Shown: positions 46,778 through 56,951, numbered from the stretch's first letter. The stretch is DNA of 64,000 nt from Gordonia paraffinivorans NBRC 108238 (GCF_000344155.1 NZ_BAOQ01000013.1:62001-126000), one strand, 5' to 3'. The notes: generated by a model not told the origin, from the sequence alone. Numbers and translations: made by a program.

Positions 46778-49150
46778 TTGACATCCCCGCAAGGAAACCG
46801 GGCGAGTCGCCGGGAGGCGGCGCGCGCACAGGCACGCTCGTCCAAGAAACTGACGAAGGCGGCCGCCGCACTCGGTGCAGTGCTCGCGATCGGCACCGGC
46901 GTCGCCGCGCCGGCCATGGGTGCCGAGCTCAACGCCGGCCAGATCGCCGAGAACGGCTATGCGACGACCGACAACATCATCACCATCACCGACAACCTCG
47001 GGCGCACACAGATCGCCCTGCTCGCCCCGCTGAAGTCGGTGCTGCCCGAGGGATGGGTGCCCGCGGTCACGAGCTCGAAGAACTCGACCAGTGAGCCCCT
47101 GACCATCCTCGAGGTCGTCTCCGAAGCGACCGGCATGCTGGTGGCGGTGCCCGACACGAGTCACGTGCCCGGCGTCGGAGGCAACTCGATCCTGGGAGCG
47201 CTCGACCAGGGCAACGCGCTGATCCAGCAGGCCTATCTCGGACTGCAACTCGTCGACCCGCTCTTCGGCCTGACGAACATCGCCGGTCCGGCGGCGTCGG
47301 CGGGGGCCGACCTCACGGTGGCCAACGGCCCCATCATCGCGGCCAACGCGAAGGCCCTGGCCGAGAAGGCCTGGAACGGACGGCCGATCAAGCAACAAGC
47401 AGACCTCATCGATCCCACCAAGTTCCTCAGCTCGCTGGCCGGCGTCGGCAGCGGCAGCAAGACAACCGATTCGTGGACCGGAACGGTGGATTGGCCGGCG
47501 CTCGGCGTCAGTGGCAGCAACTGGATCACCCAGAACCGACTCACGATGGACCCGCTCACCGCGGCCGGCCTCAAGGACACCGTCCTGCAAGCGTACGGTC
47601 CGCTCCAACCGCTGGAGGTCGCGAAAGGCAGCGAGCGGTGCACCCGCAAGGCTTTAGGCATTTGCTACAGCCGAACGTGGGACGCGGAGAAGGACGCATC
47701 GGGTGCCACGGTCTACGAGATCGCCTACGACCCGAATTCAGACCTAGCCAAAGCGCTTTCGCACTTCGACGACTTCGACTTCCAGGGACTGTCGATCATC
47801 ACGCGCGAGATCGGCAGCGCCTACTCGCTCCCGCTGGACGGCTCGGCGGGCTCGCTCGTCGGCCTGACACAGGTGATCATCCCCGGCGGCGAGGGCCGGC
47901 CGGACCAAGTCCTGACCGTGCCGATCATGGCCGGCGGGATCACCTCGCCGGGACAGTTGTTCACGGCCGGCGGCAAGTTCTCCCCCGGCATCGTCACCAA
48001 CGGCGCGCAGTCGGTGCAGTCGGTCCTGGGTTCGCGCTCGTCGGGCTTCGCGATCCCCGAGTTGGGTGTCGGACTCGACAAGACCTCGCTGCTGCAGTCG
48101 TACTACATCGGACCGGACGGGATGCTGATCAACTCCGGCGTGACCGTCGCGCTGCTGAAGGTGGCCGACGGGGTCACCTTGCCGGTGGTGTACTCGCTGG
48201 GCTCGCTCAACGTCGGTCCGTACGGGATCGGCTACAGCGGTCCGTCGTTCTTCGGCATCGGACTCCCCGGATTCCAGCTCGGCACCACTCCCCCGGACGC
48301 CGACCTCTCGCTGGCCGGAGTCGACCTCGGCGAGCTGGACCCGGCGCTCCTCGACCTGGGTCAGCTGGGCAACCTGTTCGGCGGCGCCAACTCGCTGGTC
48401 TCCCTCGATCCGGCGCTCGTGTTCGCCGCGCTGGGCATCGAGGTGCCGGAGTTCCTCTCCGAGGCGGAACTGCCCGGGTTCCTCTCCGACCTCGACCTGC
48501 CCGACCCGATCGAGGTGGTGCGCCGGATCGAGGCGTTCCTCAGCCCGCTGTACACCGAGCACGTCACCCCCACGGCCTCGCAGATCTCGAAAGCCCTGGC
48601 CGACGCGGCGACGAACCTCGTCAACTCGGGCTCGAACGCCGTGCGGTCCGCCTCCACGTCCCTCGCCGAGGCCACGGGCGAGATCGCGGATGCGGTCGGC
48701 AACTCCGGCTCGGCGTCCACGACATCGCATGCCACCGGCCGGCACGCGCTGGACGAGACCTCCTACGTCGGGAAGCACCGCAACGACGATCCGGCGCCAC
48801 CCGTGCCGACCCTGGCACCGGCCCAGAGCGGGTCGACGTACACCCCCGGCGAGGGAGCAGGCGGCTCGACGGGCGGCGGCCCGACCAGCAGTGGTGTGAC
48901 CGGCAGCGGCGAAAGCGCAAGCGGCTCCACCGGTTCCACGACCGGCGGCGGTGACGGCGCCTCGAGCGGCAGTACCGCCGCAACCGGCGGCGACACGTCC
49001 GGCAGCACCGGTTCCGGCTCGACCGGCGGCAGCACGGGCACGACCGGCGGCAGTGACAGCGCCTCGGGCACCACCGGCAGCGGCACCAGCACAGGCGGCA
49101 GCGCCTCTGGCGGTGGCACTTCCGGCGGCAGCGCCTCGGCCGACGACTGA
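46778..49150 (+). CDS. large secreted protein with a Ser/Gly/Thr-rich C-terminus, unknown
   Basis: 790 residues from TTG 46778 with AGGAGA well spaced upstream. A basic N-terminus and hydrophobic core (KLTKAAAALGAVLAIGTGVAAPAMGAE) form a signal peptide. The mature part, about 50-600, is rich in Gly/Leu/Ile with few charges and has one Cys pair about eight residues apart (RCTRKALGICYS). It includes Leu/Gly/Pro-rich stretches (FFGIGLPGFQLGTTPP, LDLGQLGNLFGGANSLV) that suggest a surface beta or helical repeat. Residues about 690-790 are almost entirely Ser, Gly and Thr. No lipobox, sortase or anchor motif is seen. I do not recognise a family; a cell-envelope role is inference. Confidence 0.85.
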   Translation: MTSPQGNRASRREAARAQARSSKKLTKAAAALGAVLAIGTGVAAPAMGAELNAGQIAENGYATTDNIITITDNLGRTQIALLAPLKSVLPEGWVPAVTSSKNSTSEPLTILEVVSEATGMLVAVPDTSHVPGVGGNSILGALDQGNALIQQAYLGLQLVDPLFGLTNIAGPAASAGADLTVANGPIIAANAKALAEKAWNGRPIKQQADLIDPTKFLSSLAGVGSGSKTTDSWTGTVDWPALGVSGSNWITQNRLTMDPLTAAGLKDTVLQAYGPLQPLEVAKGSERCTRKALGICYSRTWDAEKDASGATVYEIAYDPNSDLAKALSHFDDFDFQGLSIITREIGSAYSLPLDGSAGSLVGLTQVIIPGGEGRPDQVLTVPIMAGGITSPGQLFTAGGKFSPGIVTNGAQSVQSVLGSRSSGFAIPELGVGLDKTSLLQSYYIGPDGMLINSGVTVALLKVADGVTLPVVYSLGSLNVGPYGIGYSGPSFFGIGLPGFQLGTTPPDADLSLAGVDLGELDPALLDLGQLGNLFGGANSLVSLDPALVFAALGIEVPEFLSEAELPGFLSDLDLPDPIEVVRRIEAFLSPLYTEHVTPTASQISKALADAATNLVNSGSNAVRSASTSLAEATGEIADAVGNSGSASTTSHATGRHALDETSYVGKHRNDDPAPPVPTLAPAQSGSTYTPGEGAGGSTGGGPTSSGVTGSGESASGSTGSTTGGGDGASSGSTAATGGDTSGSTGSGSTGGSTGTTGGSDSASGTTGSGTSTGGSASGGGTSGGSASADD

Positions 49151-49173
49151 GAACGACGACTGCGAACAACGGA

Positions 49174-49211
49174 ACAAGGCCCGATCCCCGCGTACGGGGA
49201 TCGGGCCTTGT
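49174..49211. terminator. perfect 17-bp bidirectional terminator
   Basis: The arms 49174-49190 and 49195-49211 are perfectly complementary around CGTA, between the convergent secreted-protein gene and gatB. Confidence 0.9.
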
Positions 49212-49242
49212 CGGTGTGTGGGCGCTGGGCGATCCCGTGGAA

Positions 49243-50748
49243 TCAGGAGCAGGCCTGGAGCACGAGCTCCTTCACGCGCGCCGGGTCGGCCTGGCCGCGG
49301 GTCGCCTTCATGACGTCGCCGACGATCTTGCCGGCGGCCTGCACCTTGCCGCCGCGGATCTTCTCGGCGATGTCGGGGTTGGCGGCGAGCGCCTCGTCGA
49401 CGGCCTTCTGCAGGGCCGAGTCGTCGCGCACGACCTCGAGTCCACGATCGGCGACGATCTGCGCGGGCTCGCCCTCGCCGTCGAGGACGGCGGTCGCGAC
49501 CTGCTGGGCCAGCTTGGTGGTCAGCTTGCCCTCGTCGACGAAGCCGATGATCTCGGCGACCTGAGCCGGCGTGATGGGCAGGTCGGCGAGCTCGACTCCG
49601 CGCGAATTGGCCTGCTGCGCAAGGAACGAGACCCACCAGCCGCGGGCGGCCTCGGCCGAGGCGCCGGCGTCGACGGTGGCGATGATCAGCTCGACAGCGC
49701 CGACGTTGACCAGGTCGCGCATGACCTCGTCGGACACGCCCCACTCCTCCTGGATGCGCGCACGACGCACCCACGGGAGTTCCGGCATGGTGGCCCGCAG
49801 CTCTTCGATCCAGGCGGGATCGGGCTGCACCGGAGGCAGGTCGGGCTCCGGGAAGTAGCGGTAGTCCTCGGCGGTCTCCTTGCGACGACCGGCCGAGGTG
49901 GTGCCGTCGGTCTCGTGGAAGTGCCGGGTCTCCTGGACGATCTCGCCACCGGCCTGCAGGATCGCGGCCTGCCGGCACATCTCGTAGCGGACGGCCACCT
50001 CGACGCTCTTCAGCGAGTTGACGTTCTTGGTCTCGGTGCGCGTGCCGAACTCGCTCGTGCCCTTGGGCATCAGCGACACGTTCGCGTCGCAGCGCAGCGA
50101 ACCCTGGTCCATGCGGACGTCGGACACGCCGAGCGCCTTGAGCAGGTCGCGCAGGGCCGTCACATAGGCACGGGCGACCTCGGGGGCGCGTTCGCCGGCG
50201 CCGACGATCGGTTTGGTGACGATCTCGACCAGCGGCACGCCGGCGCGGTTGTAGTCGAGCAGCGAGTGGCTCGCGCCGTGGATGCGACCGGTGGCGCCGC
50301 CGATGTGCAGCGACTTGCCGGTGTCCTCCTCCATGTGCGCGCGTTCGATCTCGACGCGCCACGTGGTGCCGTCGGACAGCGGGACGTCGAGGTAGCCGTC
50401 GTAGGCGATCGGCTCGTCGTACTGCGAGATCTGGTAGTTCTTCGGCTGGTCCGGGTAGAAGTAGTTCTTCCGGGCGAACACGCTCGACGGACGGATCGAG
50501 CAGTTCAGCGCCAGTCCGATGCGGATGGCCGATTCCACGGCCTTGGCGTTGGCGACCGGCAGCGATCCGGGCAGGCCGATGCACACCGGGCACACCTGGG
50601 TGTTGGGATCAGCACCGAAATCGGTCGGGCATCCGCAGAACATCTTGGTCGCGGTACCCAGCTCGACGTGCACCTCGAGGCCCATCACCGGATCGAAAGC
50701 GGCGATGACCTCGTCGTACTCCAACAGGTCGGCTGCGGCGGAAGTCAT
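49243..50748 (-). CDS. gatB: Asp/Glu-tRNA amidotransferase subunit B
   Basis: GatB (501 residues) binds the mischarged tRNA and activates the carboxylate in the GatCAB complex. [18 protein letters not shown] and [15 protein letters not shown], with paired cysteines, form the cradle domain; the C-terminal YqeY-like domain ends the protein. A TAAACT box seven bases before ATG 50748 indicates leaderless transcription. gatA and gatC lie 8 kb to the right on the same strand. Confidence 0.97.
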   Translation of the reverse strand: MTSAAADLLEYDEVIAAFDPVMGLEVHVELGTATKMFCGCPTDFGADPNTQVCPVCIGLPGSLPVANAKAVESAIRIGLALNCSIRPSSVFARKNYFYPDQPKNYQISQYDEPIAYDGYLDVPLSDGTTWRVEIERAHMEEDTGKSLHIGGATGRIHGASHSLLDYNRAGVPLVEIVTKPIVGAGERAPEVARAYVTALRDLLKALGVSDVRMDQGSLRCDANVSLMPKGTSEFGTRTETKNVNSLKSVEVAVRYEMCRQAAILQAGGEIVQETRHFHETDGTTSAGRRKETAEDYRYFPEPDLPPVQPDPAWIEELRATMPELPWVRRARIQEEWGVSDEVMRDLVNVGAVELIIATVDAGASAEAARGWWVSFLAQQANSRGVELADLPITPAQVAEIIGFVDEGKLTTKLAQQVATAVLDGEGEPAQIVADRGLEVVRDDSALQKAVDEALAANPDIAEKIRGGKVQAAGKIVGDVMKATRGQADPARVKELVLQACS

Positions 50749-50755
50749 GGCTGTC

Positions 50756-50761
50756 AGTTTA
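50756..50761 (-). promoter_or_regulatory. -10 box TAAACT for gatB
   Basis: Minus-strand TAAACT, seven bases, ATG 50748. Confidence 0.5.
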
Positions 50762-50866
50762 TGCGCCGAAATCCCAGGGGAACGATCAGGGTGATCACGG
50801 ATGTCCCCCGGCAGGTCTGCGGCCTACCGTCGAAGACGAGAATCCCACCGACCGAGGAGACCATCG

Positions 50867-51112
50867 ATGACCACAGCACAACCCTCCTACACCGGCCCCC
50901 GTCTGATGCGTTCGCGCACCGACGCCTGGCTCGGCGGGGTCTGCGGCGGCATCGCCGCACGCTTCGGCTGGGACGCCACGCTGGTCCGCGTGCTGTTCGT
51001 GCTGTCGCTGCTGCTCCCCGGCCCCCAGGTGCTGCTGTACCTGGCCCTGTGGATCGTCATCCCGCGCGAGCCGGAACCCGCCGCCCCGGTGCAGCCCTAT
51101 CAGGCCGGCTGA
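50867..51112 (+). CDS. PspC-domain membrane protein
   Basis: 81 residues: RSRTDAWLGGVCGGIAARFGWDATLVRVLFVLSLLLPGP is a nearly complete PspC domain (given here by its key parts; the Gly-Gly-Val-Cys-Gly-Gly turn and one amphipathic plus one transmembrane helix), then YLALWIVIP. PspC proteins relate to envelope-stress sensing. ATG 50867 has GAGGAGA at six bases; longer in-frame sequence upstream is not conserved-looking. Confidence 0.9.
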   Translation: MTTAQPSYTGPRLMRSRTDAWLGGVCGGIAARFGWDATLVRVLFVLSLLLPGPQVLLYLALWIVIPREPEPAAPVQPYQAG

Positions 51113-51137
51113 CGCGAGAACACCAGATCAACCGACC

Positions 51138-51178
51138 GGACCCGGCAGGGGTGGAGGACGCCCACCCTTGCCGGGTCC
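51138..51178. terminator. 17-bp terminator between the PspC gene and pfkA
   Basis: The arms 51138-51154 and 51162-51178 pair over 17 bases (one G-T), between two convergent genes. Confidence 0.85.
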
Positions 51179-51209
51179 CCCGTTGTCTCGGGCCCGGGGA
51201 ACTCAACGG

Positions 51210-52244
51210 TCAGCCGAAGATGACCCGGATCTCCTTGTACTGCTCCGGCGGGACGGTCTTGAGCCTGCCGAGCGCCTCGTCGAAGGTGATGCGGCGGATC
51301 TCGGTGCCGTGCAGGGCGACCATCTGGCCCCAGCCCTTCTCTGCGACGAGGTCGGCGGTGGCCATGCCCATGCGGGTGGCCAGCACGCGGTCGTAGGCCG
51401 ACGGCACGCCGCCGCGCTGGATGTGGCCGAGGACGGTGGCCCGCGTCTCGATGCCGGTCCGCTCCTCGATCAGCGGGGCGAGGACCTCGCCGATGCCGCC
51501 CAGTCGCGGACGATTGAAGCCGTCGAGCCCCTTGGTCGAGTAGGCCTCGCTCATGTCGGGAAGCTTGAAGCCCTCGGCCACCACGACCATCGGCGAACGG
51601 CCGCGGTTCTTGACGCTGGTCACCCAGGCGCAGATCTGGTCCAGGCTCTCCGGTTGCTCGGGGATCAGGATGACGTGGGCACCGCCGGCGATACCCGAGT
51701 GCAGGGCGATCCAGCCGGCGTGGCGTCCCATCACCTCGAGCACCATGCACCGCTTGTGCGAGTTGCCGGTCGTGCGCAATCGGTCGATGGCCTCGGTGGC
51801 GATCTCGACAGCGGTGTTGAAGCCGAAGGTGTAGTCGGTGGCGTCGATGTCGTTGTCGATGGTCTTGGGAACGCCGACGATGTCGATGCCGTCCTCGAAC
51901 AGACGCTTCGACGCCGACGCGGTGCCCTCACCGCCGATCGCGATGACCCCGTCGATGCCCAGGTTCTCGAGGACCTTCTTGATGTTGTCCGCTCCCCCGT
52001 CGGGCTCGGAATACGGCCCGAAGCGACTCGTGCCGAGGATGGTTCCGCCCTGATGTGACAGGCCGCGCACCGTGGAACGGTTGAGCTCCATGATGTCCCC
52101 GTAGACGAGACCCGCCCAACCGTCCTTGAAGCCGACGAACTCGTGACCGTATACGGTTTCGCCCTTGAGCACCGCACCGCGGATCACCGCGTTCAGGCCG
52201 GGGCAGTCACCGCCGGATGTGAGAATGCCGAACCTCTTGGCCAT
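51210..52244 (-). CDS. pfkA: 6-phosphofructokinase
   Basis: 344 residues. GILTSGGDCPGLNAVIRGAV binds the nucleotide. IAIGGEGTASA has Gly at the position that favours ATP, while VPKTIDNDI has Lys where E. coli PfkA has Gly, the mixed pattern of the actinobacterial (group III) enzymes. MGRHAGWIAL and the catalytic TIDND Asp are present. ATG 52244 has GGGAGGG about nine bases upstream. Mycobacterial enzymes of this type use ATP. It catalyses the committed step of glycolysis. Confidence 0.95.
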   Translation of the reverse strand: MAKRFGILTSGGDCPGLNAVIRGAVLKGETVYGHEFVGFKDGWAGLVYGDIMELNRSTVRGLSHQGGTILGTSRFGPYSEPDGGADNIKKVLENLGIDGVIAIGGEGTASASKRLFEDGIDIVGVPKTIDNDIDATDYTFGFNTAVEIATEAIDRLRTTGNSHKRCMVLEVMGRHAGWIALHSGIAGGAHVILIPEQPESLDQICAWVTSVKNRGRSPMVVVAEGFKLPDMSEAYSTKGLDGFNRPRLGGIGEVLAPLIEERTGIETRATVLGHIQRGGVPSAYDRVLATRMGMATADLVAEKGWGQMVALHGTEIRRITFDEALGRLKTVPPEQYKEIRVIFG

Positions 52245-52352
52245 GTGGTGTGACCCTCCCTTGTCGACGATCACACCCAATCTAGTGCCCGGCTGCGCGC
52301 GACGCCGAGCGCAGAGGAACATCGCGCGTCGGCGGTGCGGGAGACGCGGGAA

Positions 52353-54677
52353 TCAGACGGTGACCGGACGTCCGGTCGCCGCCCGCTCGTCCGAACGCTC
52401 CAGGCGGACGATCACCTGCTTGGAGGTGGGCGTGTTGCACCCCTCGGCCACCGACTCTCGCGGGATCAGGGCGTTGCCCTCCGGGAAGTACAACGCCGCG
52501 CAACCCTTCTTAGTCGGGTACGAGACCGCCCGGTAGCCGCGGAGTACCCGGTCCGGGGAATCCGGCCACTCGCTGAACACGTCCACCGTGTCGCCGTCGG
52601 CGAGACCGAGCTCGGCCAGGTCGTCCGGGTTGACGAAGACGACGAACCGTCCCTGGCTGATGCCGCGGTAGCGGTCGTCGAGGCCGTACATGGTCGTGTT
52701 GTGCTGATCGTGCGAGCGCAACGTCTGCAGGATGAGTCGCCCCGGCGGGCACGTGATGTGCTCGGGGGTGTGCACGGTGAACCGCGCCTTGCCCGTCGGT
52801 GTCGGGAAGGTCCGCGAATCCCGCGGCGGGTGGGCGAGCAGGAAGCCCCGACGGCCCGTGCGCAGCCGCTCGTTGAAGTTCTCGAAGCCGGGGATCACCC
52901 GGGCGATCCGGTCGCGGATGGTGTCGTAGTCGTCCTGGAACTCCTGCCACGGGATCTGCGTGTCACCCAGGAGTCGCTTGCCGAGTTCGCAGAGGATCCA
53001 CACATCCGACCGCACTCCGTCCGAGATCGGTGGGAGCTCGCCGCGGGACTCGTTGATGAAGCACACGGTGTCCTCGACGGTGGTGAACTGGCGACCGGAC
53101 TTCTGGACGTCGTACTCGGTGCGACCGAGCGCCGGGAGCAGCAACGACGCCTTGCCGGTCACGGCGTGGGAGCGGTTGAGCTTCGTCGTCACCGAGACGG
53201 TGAGGTCGACGTTCCCGATCCCGGAGTCGGCGCGGTTGGAGTCGCTGATCGCCGCCTGCAGGTTGCCTGCCATCGACATGAAGAACCTGATGTCGCCGCG
53301 TTCCATCGCGTTCATCGCGTCGACCGAGTCGAGCCCGTGCTCTGTCGGAGGCGTGAAGGAGAACTCCTCGCCCAGCCGGTCCAGGAACGGCTGCGGCATC
53401 TGCTCCCAGACGCCCATCGTGCGGTCGCCCTGGACGTTGGAGTGCCCGCGGATCGGGGACGCTCCCGCACCGGGCTTGCCGATGTTGCCCTTCAGCATGA
53501 GGAGGTTCATGATCTCCGCGATGGTGCCCACCGCCTTGCGGTGCTGCGTGATGCCCAGTGCCCAGGTGATGATCGTCGCGTCGGAGTCGAGGTAATGCCG
53601 TGCGGCGGTGTCGATCTCCTCGGCGGTCAGGCCGGTCGCATCGAGCACTTCGTCGTCGTCGAGCGCGAGGATGTGATCCCGGTACTCCTCGAAACCCTCG
53701 CAGTAGGTGTTGATGAAGTCCCAGTCGAGAACGTTTCCGGGATCGAGCTGTTCGGCCAGCAGCACCCGCTTGGCGATCGCCTGGATCAGGTGCATGTCCC
53801 CGCCGATCCTGATATGCAGGAACTGGTCCGACATCGCGATGCCGTCGCCGATGAGGCCGATCGGCTTCTGCGGGTTCTTGTATCGCAGCAGCGATGCCTC
53901 GGGAAGCACGTTGACGCCGATCATCTTGCCGCCGTTGACCTTGCAGTCCTGAAGCGCGTTGAGCATGCGCGGATGGTTGGTGCCGGGGTTCTGCCCCATC
54001 ACCATCACCAGATCCGCCTTGGCGAAGTCGTCGTAGTGCACGGTCGACTTCCCCACCCCGATCGCTGCGGTCATGCCGGCGCCGGTGGCCTCATGGCACA
54101 TGTTGGAGCAGTCCGGCAGGTTGTTGGTGCCGTAGGCCCGGGCGAACAGCTGGTACAGGAACGCGGGCTCGTTGGTGATCCGGCCGGAGGTGTAGAAGAT
54201 GGCCTGATCGGGGTCGTCGAGCGACCTGAGCTTGTCGGCCACGAGGTCGAGGGCCTCGTCCCAGCCGATCGGAACGTAATGGTCGGAGTCCGGCGCCTTG
54301 TACACCGGCTCGACGACGCGCCCCTGCAGACCGAGCCAGTACTCGGACTTCTCGGCCAGGTCGGCCAGTGAATGCCGCTGCCAGAACTCGGTGGGGATCG
54401 CCGCCGGGGCGGATTCCCACACCACCGACTTCATGCCGTTCTCACAGAACTCGAGCGGCTTGGACCGGTCCGGGTTGGCCCACGCGCAACTCGGACAGTC
54501 GAATCCGGCCTTGTGGTTGATGGAGAAGGCGACCTTCGCGGTGCGTTCGGGATCGAGCTCGCCGAGCGCCGGCAGCATCGCGTGTTCGATGGCCGGCAGT
54601 CCGACGGCCCATGTCTTCGGTGGGCCGACCTTCAGGTTCGCGTCGGTGAAGTCCTTTTCCGGCGGGCGAACGGTCAT
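52353..54677 (-). CDS. FdhF/YdeP-family molybdopterin oxidoreductase
   Basis: 774 residues. A molybdopterin-dependent oxidoreductase of the FdhF/YdeP type (alpha subunit, bis-MGD): the N-terminus has CPSCAWANPD rather than a full four-Cys iron-sulfur motif. Cofactor-binding regions include IFYTSGRITNEPAFLYQLFARAYG, CSNMCHEATG and MGQNPGTNHPRM; the C-terminal MopB domain includes LILQTLRSHDQHNTTMYGLDDRYRG. ATG 54677 follows GAGGAG by eight bases. E. coli YdeP is linked to acid resistance; the substrate is not established. No partner subunits are adjacent. Confidence 0.9.
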   Translation of the reverse strand: MTVRPPEKDFTDANLKVGPPKTWAVGLPAIEHAMLPALGELDPERTAKVAFSINHKAGFDCPSCAWANPDRSKPLEFCENGMKSVVWESAPAAIPTEFWQRHSLADLAEKSEYWLGLQGRVVEPVYKAPDSDHYVPIGWDEALDLVADKLRSLDDPDQAIFYTSGRITNEPAFLYQLFARAYGTNNLPDCSNMCHEATGAGMTAAIGVGKSTVHYDDFAKADLVMVMGQNPGTNHPRMLNALQDCKVNGGKMIGVNVLPEASLLRYKNPQKPIGLIGDGIAMSDQFLHIRIGGDMHLIQAIAKRVLLAEQLDPGNVLDWDFINTYCEGFEEYRDHILALDDDEVLDATGLTAEEIDTAARHYLDSDATIITWALGITQHRKAVGTIAEIMNLLMLKGNIGKPGAGASPIRGHSNVQGDRTMGVWEQMPQPFLDRLGEEFSFTPPTEHGLDSVDAMNAMERGDIRFFMSMAGNLQAAISDSNRADSGIGNVDLTVSVTTKLNRSHAVTGKASLLLPALGRTEYDVQKSGRQFTTVEDTVCFINESRGELPPISDGVRSDVWILCELGKRLLGDTQIPWQEFQDDYDTIRDRIARVIPGFENFNERLRTGRRGFLLAHPPRDSRTFPTPTGKARFTVHTPEHITCPPGRLILQTLRSHDQHNTTMYGLDDRYRGISQGRFVVFVNPDDLAELGLADGDTVDVFSEWPDSPDRVLRGYRAVSYPTKKGCAALYFPEGNALIPRESVAEGCNTPTSKQVIVRLERSDERAATGRPVTV

Positions 54678-54815
54678 CGGCGCACTCCTCTCCCCGGGGC
54701 CGTCGGCGGTCACGGTGCCGGGAGGTATGTCCGGTTCGCACCGTGCAGTCGACTATATCCCCTGGTCAATCGCTCGAGGACCGAAACGGGCACTGCTCGG
54801 AAACTCGTCACGATC

Positions 54816-55532
54816 TCACTTGAGTCCGTTCTCATAGGCGAAGACCACGGCCTGGGCGCGGTCTCGGAGACGCAGTTTGCCGAGAAGACTGCTGACGTGG
54901 GTCTTCACCGTCTGCTCGGTGACGTAGAGATCCGCGCCGATCTCGGCGTTGGACTTGCCGTCGGCGACGAGCTCGAGCACCTCGCGTTCGCGCGGGGTGA
55001 GGTGCTCGAGTGCGGGGCTCTTCTTGGGCCGGCGCCGCCGGGATGTCACCTCGTCGATGAGGCGGCGGGTGATCGACGGCGCGAGCAGGGCCTCGCCGGC
55101 CGCGACCACCTTCACCGCGCGGATGAGTTCGTCGGCGGGCGCGTCCTTGAGCAGGAATCCCGACGCGCCGATGCGCAGCGCCTCGAAGACGTAGTCGTCG
55201 ATGTCGAAGGTGGTGAGCATCAGCACCTTCGTCGGGGGCTCCCACCCGGCGGAGAGGATCTGCTCTGCCGCCCAGAGACCGTCTTTGCGCGGCATGCGGA
55301 CGTCCATGAGGACGACGTCCGGGCGTGCGCGCCGGCACACTTCCACGGCCTCCACGCCGTCGGCGGCGTCGCCGAGGACGGACAGTTCGGGTTGCGCGGC
55401 GAGCAGCGCCGAGAACCCCTGGCGGACCATCGCCTGATCGTCGGCGACTACAACGGTGATCGGCCCGCTCTCGCCGTGGCGGCGCTGCGGGTCCGGGTTG
55501 GTCGGCACGTGCGTCAGGTTACCGTTCGTCAT
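54816..55532 (-). CDS. NarL/LuxR-type response regulator
   Basis: 238 residues: a receiver domain with the phospho-acceptor Asp77 (PDVVLMDVRMP) and acidic pair ADDQ, a linker, and a LuxR-type HTH (LTPREREVLELVADGKSNAEIGADLYVTEQTVKTHV). The start overlaps the end of the upstream kinase by 14 bp, so the two form one operon. Targets are not evident; the oxidoreductase gene downstream is on the same strand. Confidence 0.93.
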   Translation of the reverse strand: MTNGNLTHVPTNPDPQRRHGESGPITVVVADDQAMVRQGFSALLAAQPELSVLGDAADGVEAVEVCRRARPDVVLMDVRMPRKDGLWAAEQILSAGWEPPTKVLMLTTFDIDDYVFEALRIGASGFLLKDAPADELIRAVKVVAAGEALLAPSITRRLIDEVTSRRRRPKKSPALEHLTPREREVLELVADGKSNAEIGADLYVTEQTVKTHVSSLLGKLRLRDRAQAVVFAYENGLK

Positions 55533-56799
55533 CGGCGGCGGAGTCGTGACGATCCGGAACCGGTGCCTGCGCAACGACCGCGGCCTCCCGCGGCGGGGTC
55601 GTCGGGATGCGGGCACGTACCGCGAAACCGCCGTCGACGGTCGGCGAGGCCACCAATGAACCGCCGACAGCCTGGGCACGCTCGAGCATGCCGGGTATGC
55701 CGACGCCGTTGCCGCCGATGCCCAACGGGGCGGCCGTCGGCGCCGAGTTCACCACCGACACCTCGACAATCCCCTCCGGCCCCGGAACGACGGTCACCTC
55801 GGTGCTGCTCCCCGGCGCATGCCGAGTGGCGTTGGCCAGGGATTCCTGCACGATCCGATAGACCACGAGGGCCGCGGATTCGCCGACCGCCTCGTCGTCG
55901 ACCTCCCGCGTGAGCCTGACATCGGAACCGGCCCTGCGGGTCTCGGCGACGAGCGAGTCGATATCGGCCAGGCGCGGATTCGGGGACGCATTCGGTTCGG
56001 CACCCTCGACCCGCAGCACCCCCAGCAACTGCCGCACCTCGTCGAGAGAGGTGCGCGCTGCATCGGCGATGGCGTCGAATTCCTCTGCCGCGGCGGCAGA
56101 GACGTCGGGAATACGGTAACGCGCGGTCTGCGACATGACGACGACCATGGACATCCGGTGGGCCACCACGTCGTGTAGATCTCGAGCGATCCGCGCGCGT
56201 TCCTGGAGGACCGCGGATTCCGCCTCCGCCGCCTCGGTCTCCTTGGTGCGCTCGGCGAGCTGGCGCCGCGACGCCATGAGCCCCCGCAGCAGTGGCACGA
56301 CGACGGCCATCACCGATATGCCGATGATCCACGCCGGGTGCACCGCATAGGCGACCACGAGTGAGGTGGCGAGCCACACCACGGGTATCCATCGCAGCGG
56401 ACTGCGCAGTATCACCATGAAGGTGAGGACGAGCAGCTCGATGAAGTGCGTGACCTGGATCGTCAGCTCCCAGCCGTCGCTCGTCGGCACGATGAGGCCG
56501 ATGACCTGTGCCGACACCACCGAGATCGCCCACCCCGCCAGCGGCGCCGACCACGCGAGAGCGATCGGCAGGGCCGCGAACGCCGAGACGAGCGGCAACA
56601 GGAACGCGGGCATGGGGTGCGTCAACTGCAGTGTCGGCCAGGAGATCGCGTACATGACCAGGGCGACGAACAAGAAGAACCAGTTGATCCGGCGCGAGAA
56701 GTAGGCGCGCACCGCGGGGTCCTGGGCGACCGGCGCACTCGACACCCAATCGACGAACTCGCCGCCCGCCGCCCGCAGATGCTTGCGAAGACCGATCAT
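55519..56799 (-). CDS. two-component histidine kinase (HisKA_3 type)
   Basis: 426 residues: five to six hydrophobic segments in the first 165 residues (FFLFVALVMYAISWPTLQL through IIGISVMAVVVPLL), a coiled coil, the phospho-acceptor His in ARIARDLHDVVAHRM near residue 209, and a C-terminal ATPase domain (VQESLANATRHA, GIGGNGVGIPGMLERA). The short connections between helices suggest a membrane-embedded sensor without a large outer domain. A TAGGGT box six bases before the ATG implies a leaderless operon mRNA. Signal unknown. Confidence 0.93.
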   Translation of the reverse strand: MIGLRKHLRAAGGEFVDWVSSAPVAQDPAVRAYFSRRINWFFLFVALVMYAISWPTLQLTHPMPAFLLPLVSAFAALPIALAWSAPLAGWAISVVSAQVIGLIVPTSDGWELTIQVTHFIELLVLTFMVILRSPLRWIPVVWLATSLVVAYAVHPAWIIGISVMAVVVPLLRGLMASRRQLAERTKETEAAEAESAVLQERARIARDLHDVVAHRMSMVVVMSQTARYRIPDVSAAAAEEFDAIADAARTSLDEVRQLLGVLRVEGAEPNASPNPRLADIDSLVAETRRAGSDVRLTREVDDEAVGESAALVVYRIVQESLANATRHAPGSSTEVTVVPGPEGIVEVSVVNSAPTAAPLGIGGNGVGIPGMLERAQAVGGSLVASPTVDGGFAVRARIPTTPPREAAVVAQAPVPDRHDSAADDER

Positions 56800-56805
56800 G
56801 CCCTC

Positions 56806-56811
56806 ACCCTA
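56806..56811 (-). promoter_or_regulatory. -10 box TAGGGT for the kinase-regulator operon
   Basis: Minus-strand TAGGGT, six bases, ATG 56799. Confidence 0.5.
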
Positions 56812-56951
56812 GGCGGGTGGGCGTCCCGAGTCCTCATACTCAGGAGGGAGATGCGCTCGTCCTGAGGTAGTGGTCGCCCGGCACGACCTTCCACCCCGGC
56901 GGTGACCGCGTTCGGCTCCGCGGAGCGATGTGGCAGAGCGCTTCGCATTCC

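Noticed and set aside
47744..50593. 949-codon leftward frame across the secreted-protein gene and gatB
   Set aside because: Antisense/out-of-frame artefact of high GC content; gatB in another frame on that strand carries all family motifs.
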